Assembly (NCBI GenBank): GCA_020216805.1
Contig: JAIWNN010000101.1
Location: 1 to 10,000, forward strand
Source: Desulfarculus sp.
GTDB lineage: Bacteria > Desulfobacterota > Desulfarculia > Desulfarculales > Desulfarculaceae
Reading direction: 5' to 3'
Length of the DNA stretch: 10,000 bases
Shown piece by piece: positions 9,301 to 10,000 of the stretch; position 1 is the stretch's first letter; every line of letters begins with the position of its first letter. A program made the position numbers and the translations under genes. The notes beneath the pieces are model-generated. The model saw nothing but the letters and a program-made list of their open reading frames with translations. It was not told where the DNA came from and did no database searches.

Positions 9301-9337
9301 CCGCGCCCCGCCGGTCACGCAGTCCGGCGAGGCGCGG
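9301..9337. terminator. Strong GC-rich hairpin between convergent genes; possible bidirectional terminator
   Basis: Positions 9301-9314 pair with 9324-9337 (CCGCGCC-C-CGCCGG against CCGGCG-A-GGCGCGG), giving 13 base pairs with a single C-A mismatch and a nine-base loop. It lies between the stops of the small cysteine protein (9290) and the carbonic anhydrase (9356). Neither flank has a T-run, so it is not a textbook intrinsic terminator. Its strength and position still suggest transcript-end formation for both genes. Confidence 0.5.
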
Positions 9338-9355
9338 CGAGCCCACCAATTTGGA

Positions 9356-10000
9356 TTACTTGCCCGTGGCGAAGGCCTCCACGGCCCGGTCCGGCGCGGC
9401 CTCGGCCTGGGCCAGGAGCTTGGCCGGCCGGGCCTGGTCCAGCACCTTCACCTGACCGCTGGTCAGGTCGTAGATCGCCCCCACCGCCATGATCTTGCCA
9501 GACTTGACCAGCTCGCGGGTGGCGGGGCTGGCCTTGAAGATGCTCAAGAGCGCCTGCCAGACGTTCTCCTCCACCGCCGCCGGCAACAGCGCCGCGCAAC
9601 ACAGGTCGGGATGGTCGGCCTTGGCCCTTTTCACCGCCGGCACGATGGGCGCCACCAGGGGCGGGATGTTGCGCTCCCACTTGGCGTGGCGGCCCTCCAC
9701 CTCGTTGATCACCGCCGTCACCGCCCCGCAGCCGCTGTGGCCCAGGACCATCAACAGCGGGGTGTGGACATGGGCCAGGCCATACTCGATGGAGCCGATC
9801 TCGTCGGTCTGGGCCACGTTGCCCGCCACCCGGATCACGAACAGGTCCATCACTCCCACGTCGAAAAGCAGCTCCACCGGGACCCGGGAGTCGGAGCAGG
9901 AGAGCACCGTGGCCAGGGCGTAGTCGCCCTGGTTGACGCTGGCGGCCAGGTTCACCCGGGCCAGGTCGCGATGGGGGGCCTGGGGCTGGTCGGCCACGAA
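9356..10000 (-). CDS. Beta-class carbonic anhydrase (N-terminus outside window)
   Basis: The enzyme interconverts CO2 and bicarbonate with a zinc ion. The visible 214 residues end at TAA 9358-9356. Family motifs are the zinc-ligand and Asp-Arg dyad SCSDSRVPVE (C35, D37, R39 counted from the first visible residue) and the second ligand pair H-x2-C in VLGHSGCGAVTAV. LFDVGVMDLFVIRVAGN and GSIEYGLAHVHTPLLMVLGH are also typical. The frame stays open to the window edge with Phe-Val-Ala-Asp-Gln-Pro followed by PHRDLAR, which matches the usual RFVxxxPxHPHR region near the family's N-terminus. GTG 9997 is therefore an internal valine codon and not the start; the true start and any signal peptide lie beyond position 10000. 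The C-terminal half has GKIMAVGAIYDLTSGQVKVL, the common beta-CA ending strand. It converges on the histidine kinase pair. Confidence 0.95.
   Translation of the reverse strand, partial: FVADQPQAPHRDLARVNLAASVNQGDYALATVLSCSDSRVPVELLFDVGVMDLFVIRVAGNVAQTDEIGSIEYGLAHVHTPLLMVLGHSGCGAVTAVINEVEGRHAKWERNIPPLVAPIVPAVKRAKADHPDLCCAALLPAAVEENVWQALLSIFKASPATRELVKSGKIMAVGAIYDLTSGQVKVLDQARPAKLLAQAEAAPDRAVEAFATGK

Noticed and set aside
7355..9349. Long minus-strand open frame opposite the histidine kinase gene
   Set aside because: It is antisense to a kinase with all motifs intact, and its translation is His/Gln/Gly-rich shadow sequence with no family features.
9995..9997. GTG 9997 as the carbonic anhydrase start
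   Set aside because: The open frame continues to the window edge, and the residues around it match the internal RFVxxxP region of the family, so this is an internal valine codon.

Overview
The window is a gene-dense, GC-rich stretch of bacterial chromosome (about 75% G+C in sampled alaS sequence). It has no rRNA, tRNA, CRISPR array or recognisable transposase. The gene set and the order cinA-thpR-recA-(NYN gene)-alaS, a cytidylate-kinase-like protein with a BON domain, a GAF-type histidine kinase and a small cysteine protein resemble deltaproteobacteria (Desulfobacterota). That placement is inferred from gene content and was not tested.

Layout. Positions 1-89 hold the tail of an unidentified plus-strand gene, followed by the kinase-like/BON protein (154-981, plus). 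This gene converges on a long minus-strand block read from right to left: cinA (7497-6265), thpR (6265-5672), recA (5562-4504), a NYN-domain putative RNase gene (4338-3733) and alaS (3714-1063). A divergent promoter region (7498-7714) separates cinA from a plus-strand GAF-histidine kinase (7715-9127). The kinase gene overlaps a 60-residue cysteine-rich ORF (9108-9290). That pair converges on a beta-carbonic anhydrase (minus, 9356 to beyond the window edge). Both convergent junctions carry a strong GC-rich hairpin without a T-run.

How the genes work together. CinA (nucleotide-pyridine repair), ThpR (RNA end processing) and RecA (recombination) form a familiar cluster. cinA and thpR share one base at a TGATG junction, and recA has a plausible promoter of its own. 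The position between recA and alaS, where many bacteria have recX, holds instead a visibly lower-GC NYN gene whose predicted nuclease fold contains a four-cysteine zinc-knuckle-like insert.

The most interesting region is the 165-base gap between recA and the NYN gene. It has a promoter with a perfect TTGACA box, then a hairpin, then a textbook intrinsic terminator, all before the NYN start codon. The 5' arm of the first hairpin can also pair with the 5' arm of the terminator. This is the layout of a transcription attenuator controlling NYN-alaS. It is inferred from base complementarity alone and could instead be a recA terminator that is partly read through.
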